This document shows positions 6,495-15,289 of a stretch of 64,000 nucleotides of DNA, piece after piece. The stretch is taken from contig JBEKGN010000001.1 of the NCBI GenBank assembly GCA_050012775.1, positions 124,001 through 188,000 on the forward strand, written 5' to 3'. Source of the stretch: Roseiarcus sp050012775. GTDB taxonomy: Bacteria > Pseudomonadota > Alphaproteobacteria > Rhizobiales > Beijerinckiaceae. A program made the translations under genes and the position numbers. The notes beneath the pieces are model-generated. The model made no database searches. It saw nothing but the letters and a program-made list of their open reading frames with translations, and was not told the DNA's origin. The first letter of the stretch is position 1. Every line of letters begins with the position of its first letter.

Positions 6495-9194
6495 ATGACG
6501 AAGCGAGGGGCGGATCGGATCGCGCGGGCCGCTTCGGCGCTCGCGGCAATCGCACTGATCGGCTTCAGCCTGTTCGGCTCGGACGCGGCGAACGCGCAGA
6601 CGCGGCGCGCCTTCGTGCTCGGCGAGCAGCGTTACTCCGATCACATGATCCCGAGCCTCGAGCGATCGGACGCCGACGCGAGCGATATCGCCGCCGACCT
6701 CGAACAGGTGGGCTTCGACAAGAAGAACATCACGCTGGCGACCGAATTGCGCGCCAAGAGCGATTTCGACAAGAGGTTCGCCGCCTTCCTCTCGACCGTG
6801 AAGGAGGGCGACGTCGTCTTCTTCTACTATTCCGGGCACGGCCTCGGCGTCGAGGCGAACAACACCAACTATCTCCTGCTCGGCGACATCAAGAGCCTCT
6901 ATAGCTATACGCGCGATCAGCTGATCGAGGCGGATCGACGTCGCGACGACATCATTCAGTTGAAAATGTCCTCATTCGAGGGCCCTTACGAAACCGACGA
7001 AATCGCCAAGAACGGCGTCTCCGTCGCCGATCTGATGGCCTCGATCGCCGATAAGAAGCCGAAGATCGCCGTTCTCATGCTCGACGCCTGCCGCTCGTTG
7101 ATTGAAACGACCGCCGACGAGCGGGAGGTCAAACGGAGCGCAACGTCGGGCAGCCGATTGTTGCCGACCAAGGATCTCGCCGCCGGCTCGATCGTGGTTT
7201 TCTCCGCTTCCTTCGGCGAAACCGCGATCGAGAGCTTCGGGTTCAGCGATCATCGGCGCAACTCCCTGTTCACCGAGGTGGTCAGGTCGGAGCTGCAACG
7301 ACCGGGGCAAACTCTGATCGAGCTGGCGCAGCGGCTCAGTCGCATGGTTCGCGCGTTCGCTCTGTCGGGCGGGCGCCAGCAGGAGCCCGAGTTTTTCGAG
7401 AATCTGGGCGTCAGCGACAATTTCGCCCTGGTCGACTCGGTCGGCGGCGAACGGTTCCCGTTCACCCAACAACAATGCGAAGGCGCCCAGGTCGATTGGG
7501 AGGAGATCAGCCAGCAGCCTGAACGCGAGGCATTGGAGCGACACCGCCGGCGCTTCCATGATTGTCCGACCGCCGAACTCGCGCGGCGCGCCCTCGTCAG
7601 CTTGATCGGCTCGTCCGAAGTCGCGACGCCGACGATCGCCGCCGGCGCCAAGCCGATCGACGATTGCGACCGTCTCGCCGCGTCCGACAGCGATCCGGCG
7701 CGGCCCCCCGAAGTGCCTGGCGTGCCGCTCGACAAGATCGATTTCGACGCGGCGATCGCCGCCTGCGAGAAATCGATTCAGCGCAACGCGCGCGTGCCGC
7801 GCTTCCTCTTCAATCTCGGCCGCGCCAAATTCGCGGCGGCCAACGCGGTGCGGCTGGACGATCCCACGCGCAAACCCCTCATCACGGACGCGCGCGCCGC
7901 CTACAACGACGCCGTCAACCGCGGCTATGTCGCGGCGCTCTACGACTTGGCGAGGCTTTCCGATTACACCGACGCCACCGACCAGGATCAGGACCGCGCC
8001 AACGATTTGCTGAAGAAGGCGGCGAACCAGGAATTCCCTCCGGCGATGTACGAGCTTGGCCGCCGATACAGCGACGGCTCGTTCGGCCTGCAGCGCGATC
8101 TCAGCGAAGCCTACCGGTGGATGGTCAAGGCGGCCGAAAGCGGCTCCGTGCCGGCGATGGTCCAAACGGCCCAGGCTTTGTTCTACGGCCAAGGCGTTGC
8201 GCAAAATCCACGCCGCGCCGTCGAATGGGCGGAGCGCGCCGCCGACGCGGGCTCCGACGCCGCCAAGTTCAACCTCGGCTGGTACTACTATTACGGTTCC
8301 CGGCTCAAGAATTCCGCTGGCGACGTCATCCCCAACAGCGTTCAATCGGATTATAGTCAAGCTCTGCTTTGGTGGGGGCGCGCCGCCGAAGACAATAATT
8401 CGGACGCCCAGTTCAATTTGGCCTACATGATGGAGCGGGGACTGGGCCTGCCCAACCCGCAGCCGGAGATCGCTGAACGCTATTATCGGCTGGCGGCGCA
8501 TGGCGGCGATGAAGACGCCGAACTCGAGCTGGCTCGCCGGCTTCGGGCGGGCCGCATGTTGGTCAAGCCGGAGAATGGCGCGAACGAGGCCATGGACTTG
8601 TTGAACCGCGCGCTCAGCCACGGTTCGGCGCGCGCCGCCGACATGCTCGCCGAAATCTACCGCGATGGCGAACTCGATCAGCCAAAAGATCCATTGCTGG
8701 CGATGAAATACGCATTTCTCGCCATCAAGCTTTCCACTTTGGCCGATCCGACAAAGAAGGACGGCAACCCGTTTTGGGAGATCGGCGGCGGTATTCTTTT
8801 GGCGGAAATGGCCGTCAATGGACAAGCGGTCGACGTCAACGATCGCGCCCTGCTCAACCCCGACGAAATCGATCGCCTGCAGCGGTTCTACGGCACGGTC
8901 GATCCGGCGACGCGCAAGGTGAAGACCCGCATGCTCAGTGTTCCCTTCTGCGGCGGCGCGTTCCCAGAGCGCGTTTGGGTTTGGGACTGGGGCCGCTCCG
9001 AATCGCCGACGGAGCCGCAGTTCCGCAGCCTCGAACGCGAGACGCGTTGCTACGACAACGACATCTTGCGCCGCACGCTGTCAGCCTCGTTCGACGCGGC
9101 GCGCAAGGCGAAAGTTCCCTTCGCCGACCTCATCAACCAGCAGATTCTCTCGGCGCAGGCGCAGCAGCAATCTCAGGGCCGGCCGCGCCATTGA
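6495..9194 (+). CDS. Exported caspase-like (peptidase C14) protein with Sel1 repeats
   Basis: An 899-residue predicted periplasmic protein. Residues 1-35 look like a Sec signal peptide (KR near the start, a hydrophobic core, then the cleavage motif ANA before QT). Residues about 38-320 are a caspase-like p20/p10 fold with the dyad His115 (YYSGHGLG) and Cys199 (LMLDACRSL). Residues about 518-755 carry Sel1/TPR-type repeats (AMYELGRRYSDG, AQALFYGQGVAQN, AQFNLAYMMERGLG), a protein-binding scaffold. The C-terminus is unassigned. Three in-frame ATGs exist; 6495 was chosen because TGAGG lies 6 bases upstream and the signal peptide then starts correctly. It follows the TIR-SUMF1 gene and is probably co-transcribed. 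Substrate and trigger are unknown. Confidence 0.83.
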   Translation: MTKRGADRIARAASALAAIALIGFSLFGSDAANAQTRRAFVLGEQRYSDHMIPSLERSDADASDIAADLEQVGFDKKNITLATELRAKSDFDKRFAAFLSTVKEGDVVFFYYSGHGLGVEANNTNYLLLGDIKSLYSYTRDQLIEADRRRDDIIQLKMSSFEGPYETDEIAKNGVSVADLMASIADKKPKIAVLMLDACRSLIETTADEREVKRSATSGSRLLPTKDLAAGSIVVFSASFGETAIESFGFSDHRRNSLFTEVVRSELQRPGQTLIELAQRLSRMVRAFALSGGRQQEPEFFENLGVSDNFALVDSVGGERFPFTQQQCEGAQVDWEEISQQPEREALERHRRRFHDCPTAELARRALVSLIGSSEVATPTIAAGAKPIDDCDRLAASDSDPARPPEVPGVPLDKIDFDAAIAACEKSIQRNARVPRFLFNLGRAKFAAANAVRLDDPTRKPLITDARAAYNDAVNRGYVAALYDLARLSDYTDATDQDQDRANDLLKKAANQEFPPAMYELGRRYSDGSFGLQRDLSEAYRWMVKAAESGSVPAMVQTAQALFYGQGVAQNPRRAVEWAERAADAGSDAAKFNLGWYYYYGSRLKNSAGDVIPNSVQSDYSQALLWWGRAAEDNNSDAQFNLAYMMERGLGLPNPQPEIAERYYRLAAHGGDEDAELELARRLRAGRMLVKPENGANEAMDLLNRALSHGSARAADMLAEIYRDGELDQPKDPLLAMKYAFLAIKLSTLADPTKKDGNPFWEIGGGILLAEMAVNGQAVDVNDRALLNPDEIDRLQRFYGTVDPATRKVKTRMLSVPFCGGAFPERVWVWDWGRSESPTEPQFRSLERETRCYDNDILRRTLSASFDAARKAKVPFADLINQQILSAQAQQQSQGRPRH

Positions 9195-9275
9195 CGAGGC
9201 GGCGGGCGTTGAACGCGCCTGTCGAGCGGCCTATATTGACGTCATAGGGCATCGTCGCATCATCGGGAGACTTCC

Positions 9276-10448
9276 ATGGTTGCGGGATCGTCACGAATCG
9301 CCAAGCGCGCGGGCGCCATTGTCGCGGGCGTATTGACCTTGAGCGCGGGCGTCGTCTTCGATCATCCCGCCGCGCTGGCGGGCAACCCGTTCGGCGGCTT
9401 CATCGGCGGATTTCTCGGCGGGGCCGTGCCCTACCAGCAGCGCTACCATCGCGCCGCGCCGAACCGCAACACCGGCGCCCCGCCGCAAGGCGCCGAAGCG
9501 CCGTCCCCCGCTGATTCCTCCCGCGCCCTCGCGTCGCTAGCGCCGCCGGCGACGCAACAACAGCAGGCGATTTTGAAATCGATAGTCGCCAGTCAGTCAC
9601 TCGGCGCGGTCGGCGAGTGGGACGATCTGGAACAGATCGGCAAGGCGGACCAGGAAGCCGAACGCGATTACACAGGCATGGTCGAGAAGCTGATCGAGGA
9701 CATCAAGAGAAAGCAGAGCGCCGGGAATGGGGCCAAAGAAGGCGACATTACCGAACACGCGATTCTCGAGTCCCTCGATTCCGCGATCCGCGAAGCCACC
9801 CTGCAGAAGTTCGAGACGTTTCTGGGCGAAAACTGGTCGCCGGAGCGCTTGCGGGTGATGATCCTCGAACGCGTCAACAACGAAATCGGCACCCTGTTCG
9901 AGGGCACCAATCACGGCGCGGTGACGATGAACGACCTCGATTTGATCATCAAGAAGTCCGCGCGCAACGTTTATTCGCGCCTGTTCGAGACTTCGGAACT
10001 GCTGGCGTCCAATCGCGGGTCGACGCTATTCGTACAGCGCCTCTACCAGACGCATGGCGATCTGGTGAGCGGCGAGGTGCGCGAGAGCGCCGAACAATTG
10101 CTGTCGGAAGCCTCGTCGTCCGGGGTCGCATCGTTGGAGCCGTTGCTGCGCCGCGACCCCAACGCCTTCGCGCTGCGCTACCGCGCGCAACGCATCATCT
10201 ACGATTGTCTGTCCGACAACGTCGAGGCGATCACTTCCAGCGAGTCGGGCATGGCGACGTCGGCGGAAATCGCCAAGCGGGTGCTCGACGTCGATCACGA
10301 CCAATGCGCCAAATGGGTCGCCGCGCAATTGATCGGAGCGGACGGCAAGGTGAAGCCGCAGGAGCCGATGCCGTTGCGCGTCATCTGGACCGCCGAAGGC
10401 CCAAAGGACGATCCCTCGATGTACGGGCGCGCGTCGGACCAGCTTTAG
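9276..10448 (+). CDS. Exported protein of unknown family, third gene of the TIR/caspase cassette
   Basis: I do not recognise this 390-residue protein. Residues 1-36 look like a Sec signal peptide ending in AALA before GN, so it is probably periplasmic. A Gly-rich patch (NPFGGFIGGFLGG) follows, then a low-complexity Pro/Gln segment to about residue 100. The rest is helix-rich and acidic, with two cysteines near the C-terminus (IIYDCLSDN and DHDQCAKW) that could pair. The start ATG has GGGAGA 6 bases upstream. The 81-base gap from the caspase gene contains TGACGTCA inside the inverted repeat CCTAT/ATAGG (9230-9248), so it may have its own promoter. It ends 15 bases before convergent cobT. Confidence 0.7.
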   Translation: MVAGSSRIAKRAGAIVAGVLTLSAGVVFDHPAALAGNPFGGFIGGFLGGAVPYQQRYHRAAPNRNTGAPPQGAEAPSPADSSRALASLAPPATQQQQAILKSIVASQSLGAVGEWDDLEQIGKADQEAERDYTGMVEKLIEDIKRKQSAGNGAKEGDITEHAILESLDSAIREATLQKFETFLGENWSPERLRVMILERVNNEIGTLFEGTNHGAVTMNDLDLIIKKSARNVYSRLFETSELLASNRGSTLFVQRLYQTHGDLVSGEVRESAEQLLSEASSSGVASLEPLLRRDPNAFALRYRAQRIIYDCLSDNVEAITSSESGMATSAEIAKRVLDVDHDQCAKWVAAQLIGADGKVKPQEPMPLRVIWTAEGPKDDPSMYGRASDQL

Positions 10449-10463
10449 GCGGTCGGCTCGGTC

Positions 10464-11483
10464 TTATTCCTTCCCCGCCACGCCCGCCTCGGCGAAAGTC
10501 GCCATGCCGTTGTGGCAGGCGACGGCGCATCTGACGATCCCGACCGCGAGCGCCGCGCCCGTGCCTTCGCCCAATCGCATGCCGAGGTCGACGAGCGGCG
10601 TCTTGCCAAGGCGGCGCAGAACCTCCGCATGGGCGCTCTCGGCCGAGACGTGGCCGGCCAGGCAATGGTCGAGCGCGTTGGGATCGAGCGCGTGCAACAC
10701 CGCCGCCGCGGAGCACACCACGAAGCCGTCGAGCAGCACCGGCACGCGCTGGATGCGCGCGGCGAGGATCGCGCCCGCCATCGCGGCGATTTCGCGCCCT
10801 CCCAGACGACGCAGCACTTCGAGCGGGTCGCTCAGGGAATCGCAATGCCGCGCGACCGCCGCGCGGACGGCGTTCGCCTTGCGCTTGAGCCCCGCGTCGT
10901 CGACCCCCGTGCCGCGGCCGACCCAATCCTCCGCCTCGCCGCCGTAGAGCGCGTGATAGATCGCGGCGGCGATCGTGGTGTTGCCGATGCCCATTTCGCC
11001 CAGGCACAGGAGATCGGGTTGCGAGGCGAGCGCCTCCATGCCGAAGGCCATCGTCGCCGCGCAGGCCTTTTCGTCGAGCGCCGGCTCTTGCGTGATGTCG
11101 CCGGTCGGCTGCTCCAGCGCGAGTTCGAACACTTTCAGCGAAATGTCGAGGGTTTTGCAAATCTGATTGATCGCCGCGCCGCCGCCGGAGAAATTGGCGA
11201 CCATCGCCCGCGTCACGGATTGCGGGAACGGCGAAACGCCCTGGGCGACGACGCCGTGGTTGCCGGCGAAAACCGCGACGAGCGGCGCGTCGACGTGCGG
11301 GCGCGCGGCGCCCTGCCAGGCCGCCAGCCACTGCGTGATCTCTTCGAGCCGCCCGAGCGAGCCCGCCGGCTTGGTCAGCTGCGCCTCGCGCGCTCGCACG
11401 GCGGCGAGCGCCGCGGCGTCGGGCTCGGGCATCGCGCCGATGAGGGCGCGGATATCGTCGAAAGGACGCGTCGAGTCATTCAT
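10464..11483 (-). CDS. cobT: Nicotinate-nucleotide--dimethylbenzimidazole phosphoribosyltransferase
   Basis: Makes alpha-ribazole phosphate for the lower ligand of cobalamin from dimethylbenzimidazole and nicotinate mononucleotide. The 339-residue protein has the family signatures AGNHGVVAQGVSPFP, LGEMGIGNTT and, near the end, GMRLGEGTGAA with the catalytic Glu. The start at 11483 gives the normal N-terminus; an in-frame ATG 27 bases upstream is possible. It lies 108 bases downstream of the SSF-type sensor kinase on the same strand. That gap is too short for a complete cobalamin riboswitch, and none is seen. No other cob genes are in the window. Confidence 0.94.
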   Translation of the reverse strand: MNDSTRPFDDIRALIGAMPEPDAAALAAVRAREAQLTKPAGSLGRLEEITQWLAAWQGAARPHVDAPLVAVFAGNHGVVAQGVSPFPQSVTRAMVANFSGGGAAINQICKTLDISLKVFELALEQPTGDITQEPALDEKACAATMAFGMEALASQPDLLCLGEMGIGNTTIAAAIYHALYGGEAEDWVGRGTGVDDAGLKRKANAVRAAVARHCDSLSDPLEVLRRLGGREIAAMAGAILAARIQRVPVLLDGFVVCSAAAVLHALDPNALDHCLAGHVSAESAHAEVLRRLGKTPLVDLGMRLGEGTGAALAVGIVRCAVACHNGMATFAEAGVAGKE

Positions 11484-11591
11484 GGCGGGGCGACTTTTCT
11501 CGAGATGCATCAGGCCGCGGCGGTGGTATCGGAATTCTCCGGGGAAGGAAATGGCCTCCCGGCGCGAGACCTGCGTCGTCGGGCCGCGCCG

Positions 11592-14500
11592 CTATTCGGC
11601 CGCCGCGCGCAACGCCAGGCAGCGCGTCAATAGGGCGCGCAACGGGGCGGGCTTCAGCGGCTTGTTGAGCAAGGCGACGTCGGCGCGCGCGGCCGCCTCG
11701 CGCACCTCCTGGCTGCGGTCGGCGGTGGCCAGAATCGCCGCGACGGAAAAGCCGACGCCTTCGCGCAGCGCGGCGATGACGGCGAGCCCATCGCCTTCGT
11801 CGAGGTGATAGTCGGCGATGATCGCGTCCGGCGCGCCGTCGAACGCCGCCAGCGCCTCACGCGCGTCGTCGAGCCCGCGCGCGATGGCGACGCGGCATCC
11901 CCATTTGCCCAGCAGCACGCGCATGCCGTCGAGCACGCGCGGCTCGTTGTCGATCGCCAGAACGCGCAGGCCGCTCAGCGGCTCGCCCGCCAGCGCCGGC
12001 TCCGGACCGAGCGCGTCGGCGGCGAGGGCCGGGCTCGACGCGCCGAGCGGCGCGACGACCGCGAACACCGAACCGACGCCCGGCTTCGAGCGCAGCGTGA
12101 CGACATGGCCGAGAACCCGCCCCAACCGCTCGACGATGGAAAGGCCGAGCCCGAGGCCGCGCGCCGCCCGCGCGCCTTGTTCGAGGCGCTGAAACTCCCC
12201 GAAGACCAGGCGCTGCTTGTCGGCGGGAATGCCGAGCCCGGTGTCCCAGACCTCGATGCGCACCGCGCCTTCGATGCGGCGGCAGCCGACGAGGACGCGC
12301 CCTTTGGGCGTGTATTTGACGCCGTTGGAAACGAGATTTTGCAGCAACCGCCGCATCAGCCGACGATCGGAGCGCACGCTCAGCGACGAAGCGACGAAGC
12401 GCAGCGCCAGTCCCTTGGCGCGCGCCGTCGGCGCGAATTCGATTTCGAGCTGACGGAAAATATCGTTGACGCGAAAGTCGACGATTTCCGGCCGCGTCGC
12501 GCCGGCGTCGAGCCGGGAAATGTCGAGCAGGGCGCCCAGGATTTCCTCGACCGCCTCGAGCGAGGCGTCGACGTTGCGCGCCAGCGCGACGCGTTCGTCC
12601 GCGCCGGCCTCGGCCGCGCTTTCGGTCAGCGAACTCGCGTAAAGTCGCGCCGCGTTCAGCGGCTGGAGAATATCGTGGCCCGCCGCGGCGAGGAAACGCG
12701 TCTTGGACAGATTGGCTTCCTCGGCCTCGGTCTTGGCGTGCGCCAGCGCCTGATTGAGACTCTCGAGCTCGGCGGTGCGCGCCTGCACGCGCCGCTCCAG
12801 CCGCTCGTTGGCCGCGGCGAGTTCCTCCTCGGCGAGCACGGTCTGCGTCACGTCGGTGTAGGTCGTGACGATGCCGCCGTCGGGCAGCCGCGCCGAGCGG
12901 ATTTCGATCACGCGCTGGGAGGGATAGAGGCGCAGGCGCAACGGCTCGTCGTCGTTGAGCAGGCTCTCGATGCGCTCGGCGACGAAGTCGTCGGACGACC
13001 CTGGCCCATAAGCGCCGCGCGAGGCGTTGAAGCGCACGATCTCGTCGAGTCCGACGCCGAGCCTGAGCATCGAGGGCGGCAGGTCGAACAGATCGGCGAA
13101 TTCGCGGTTCCAGGTGGTCAACGCGAGATTGTTGTCGAAGACCGTGATGCCTTGGCGCGCATGGTCGAGCGCGTGTTGCAGTTGATCGCGGCTCGATTGG
13201 ATCGCCGCCGAGGCGTCGTCGAGCAATTTGAGCGCCGACTTGCCCGACATCGCGCGCCGACGCAGCAGCAGCGAGAGCACCAGCCGCGAGGTCGAGGCGC
13301 CGATCGCCGGCGACAGCAGATGCTCGGCGTGGCGGACGAGATGGGCGTCCGCCTCGTCGCTGGCGGACAGAAACAGCCCGCGCTCGCCCATGAACGCCTC
13401 GAACGCGCGCCGCGCCCGCGCCGCGCCGAGATAGCGCGCGACGGTGGCCTCCAGCTCCCCCGTGGTCGCCGAGGCGCGCCACAGGCGGAAGGCTTGCGGC
13501 TTGCCGCCCGGCGCGGCGGCGACGAAGGCCATCGCCTGCACGCGCTCCAACGGCGTCGCCTTGCGCGTCAAGGATACGAGAACGAAGGCCGCGACATTGG
13601 CCCCTAGGGAAAGCGCGACGCCGCCGACCAGCGGATAGGCCGAAAACGCGACGAGCGAGGCCGGCCGAAGCCACAGGATTCCGAGCGGCCCGCCCGCGAG
13701 AAGATCGGCGAGCGCGCCGTCGGCGTTGAGCGAAGGCAGAAACAGCACGTAGACCCAGACCAGCGACCCGAGGACCATGCCCGCGACGGCGCCGCGCGCG
13801 GTGCCCCGCCGCCACATCAGCCCGCCGAGGAACGCCGGCGCGATCTGCGCGATCGCGGCGAATGACAGAAGCCCGATCGAGGCGAGCCCCGCGCCGTTCG
13901 CCAGCTGCGCATAGAGATAGCCGAAGAAGAGAACGCCGAGGATCGCCGCGCGCCGCACCAACAGCACGTGCGCGCCGATTTCGCCCGCGCCCGCCGCGTC
14001 CGTCCGGACGGCGCGACGGCGCAGCAGGATCGGCATGACGAGATCGTTGGAGACCGTGATTGCGAGCGCGACGCTGTCGACCACCACCATGCCGGTCGCC
14101 GCGGAGAGCCCGCCGAGCATCGTCGTCAGCGCGAGGCCGCGCGCGCCGGCGGCGAGCGGCAGGGCGAGAACCGTCAGATCGCGGTCGATCGCGCCGTCGG
14201 CGAAAGTCGCGAGTCCGGCGATCGCCAGCGGCGCGACGAACAGATTGATCAGCACGAGATAGACGGGGAACAGCCACGCCGCGGCGACGATATCGCGCGC
14301 ATTGCGATTCTCGACGATGCTGACGTGAAACTGGCGCGGCAGCAGCAGGATCGCCGACGCCGAGAGCAGCGTCGTGGTCAGCCAATTGGCCGGATCGGGG
14401 GCCGATTGGATCACCGCGCCGATGCGCGCGTGGGTCTCGGCGACGCGCGTCAATTCGCCGATCCCGCCGGAAAGACCCCAGACGACGAACGCGCCCACGG

Positions 14501-15128
14501 CGAGAAAGGCCACCAGCTTGACGACGGATTCGACCGCAATGGCCAGGATCAGCCCGTTCTGATGCTCGGTCGGATCGATGCGCCGCGTGCCGAAGGCCAT
14601 GGCGAAGGCCGCCAGCACCACCGTCACCGCGAGATAGAAGGTCGAAGACGGCGCGCCGGGCGTCAATCGACCGTGTTCGAACGAGTCGACGACCATCAGG
14701 ATGGTCTGGGTGATCGCCTTGAGCTGCAGCGCGATATAGGGCGCGGAGGCCATCAGCGCGATGAGCGCGGCGAGCGCCGCCACCGCCTGGGACTTGCCGT
14801 AGCGCGCGGACACGAAATCGGCGACCGTCGTCAGGTTCTGCGCGCGCGAGAGCGCGGCGATGCGCGCCATCAGCCGATGGCCGAACCCGACGACGAGGAT
14901 CGGCCCGATATAGATCGGCAGGAAATCGAGCCCATGCGCCGAAGCGAGCCCGACCGAGCCGTAATAGGTCCAGGAGGTGCAGTAGACGGCCAGGCTCAGC
15001 GCATAGACGAGCGCGCGCTGTTTGCCCACGACGAACCGCCGCCCGCCGTGATCGCCCCACCAGGCCACGGCGAAAAGGAAGCAGACATAGCCGAAGGACG
15101 CGACGAAGACAGTCGAACCGTTCAGCAT
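11592..15128 (-). CDS. Hybrid sensor histidine kinase with N-terminal sodium/solute symporter domain
   Basis: A 1178-residue membrane sensor. Residues 1-520 form about 13 helices of an SSF-type transporter-like domain, as in CbrA-type kinases that sense nutrient flux. A PAS domain (about 650-765) precedes a coiled coil and HisKA with phospho-acceptor His818 (FLAAAGHDILQPLN). The HATPase follows (NLVSNGVKYTPKG, DTGLGIPADK, GLGLGLSIVERL), then a receiver domain with phospho-acceptor Asp1106 (IIADYHLDEGDG) and its Lys in LLNKPLKP. No DNA-binding partner regulator is adjacent, so its output is unknown. It is divergent from the P1-type peptidase across 161 bases. Confidence 0.92.
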   Translation of the reverse strand: MLNGSTVFVASFGYVCFLFAVAWWGDHGGRRFVVGKQRALVYALSLAVYCTSWTYYGSVGLASAHGLDFLPIYIGPILVVGFGHRLMARIAALSRAQNLTTVADFVSARYGKSQAVAALAALIALMASAPYIALQLKAITQTILMVVDSFEHGRLTPGAPSSTFYLAVTVVLAAFAMAFGTRRIDPTEHQNGLILAIAVESVVKLVAFLAVGAFVVWGLSGGIGELTRVAETHARIGAVIQSAPDPANWLTTTLLSASAILLLPRQFHVSIVENRNARDIVAAAWLFPVYLVLINLFVAPLAIAGLATFADGAIDRDLTVLALPLAAGARGLALTTMLGGLSAATGMVVVDSVALAITVSNDLVMPILLRRRAVRTDAAGAGEIGAHVLLVRRAAILGVLFFGYLYAQLANGAGLASIGLLSFAAIAQIAPAFLGGLMWRRGTARGAVAGMVLGSLVWVYVLFLPSLNADGALADLLAGGPLGILWLRPASLVAFSAYPLVGGVALSLGANVAAFVLVSLTRKATPLERVQAMAFVAAAPGGKPQAFRLWRASATTGELEATVARYLGAARARRAFEAFMGERGLFLSASDEADAHLVRHAEHLLSPAIGASTSRLVLSLLLRRRAMSGKSALKLLDDASAAIQSSRDQLQHALDHARQGITVFDNNLALTTWNREFADLFDLPPSMLRLGVGLDEIVRFNASRGAYGPGSSDDFVAERIESLLNDDEPLRLRLYPSQRVIEIRSARLPDGGIVTTYTDVTQTVLAEEELAAANERLERRVQARTAELESLNQALAHAKTEAEEANLSKTRFLAAAGHDILQPLNAARLYASSLTESAAEAGADERVALARNVDASLEAVEEILGALLDISRLDAGATRPEIVDFRVNDIFRQLEIEFAPTARAKGLALRFVASSLSVRSDRRLMRRLLQNLVSNGVKYTPKGRVLVGCRRIEGAVRIEVWDTGLGIPADKQRLVFGEFQRLEQGARAARGLGLGLSIVERLGRVLGHVVTLRSKPGVGSVFAVVAPLGASSPALAADALGPEPALAGEPLSGLRVLAIDNEPRVLDGMRVLLGKWGCRVAIARGLDDAREALAAFDGAPDAIIADYHLDEGDGLAVIAALREGVGFSVAAILATADRSQEVREAAARADVALLNKPLKPAPLRALLTRCLALRAAAE

Positions 15129-15289
15129 GGCGCGGCGTCGCGAGGCGGGATGGCGGGCGGCATCAAAATATACTAGTGCGAAGCGAGGCTTCCGTCACGC
15201 GGGCCGAAAAAGTCGGCGTAGGTTTCATAAAAGGAAGCCCTTTTGCGTTCGTCTCGCATTCTCCTGTTTCCCGCGCGGACCCCTCGCCC

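Noticed and set aside
11484..11591. Cobalamin riboswitch before cobT
   Set aside because: The gap is about 108 bases and no B12-box-like core was seen.
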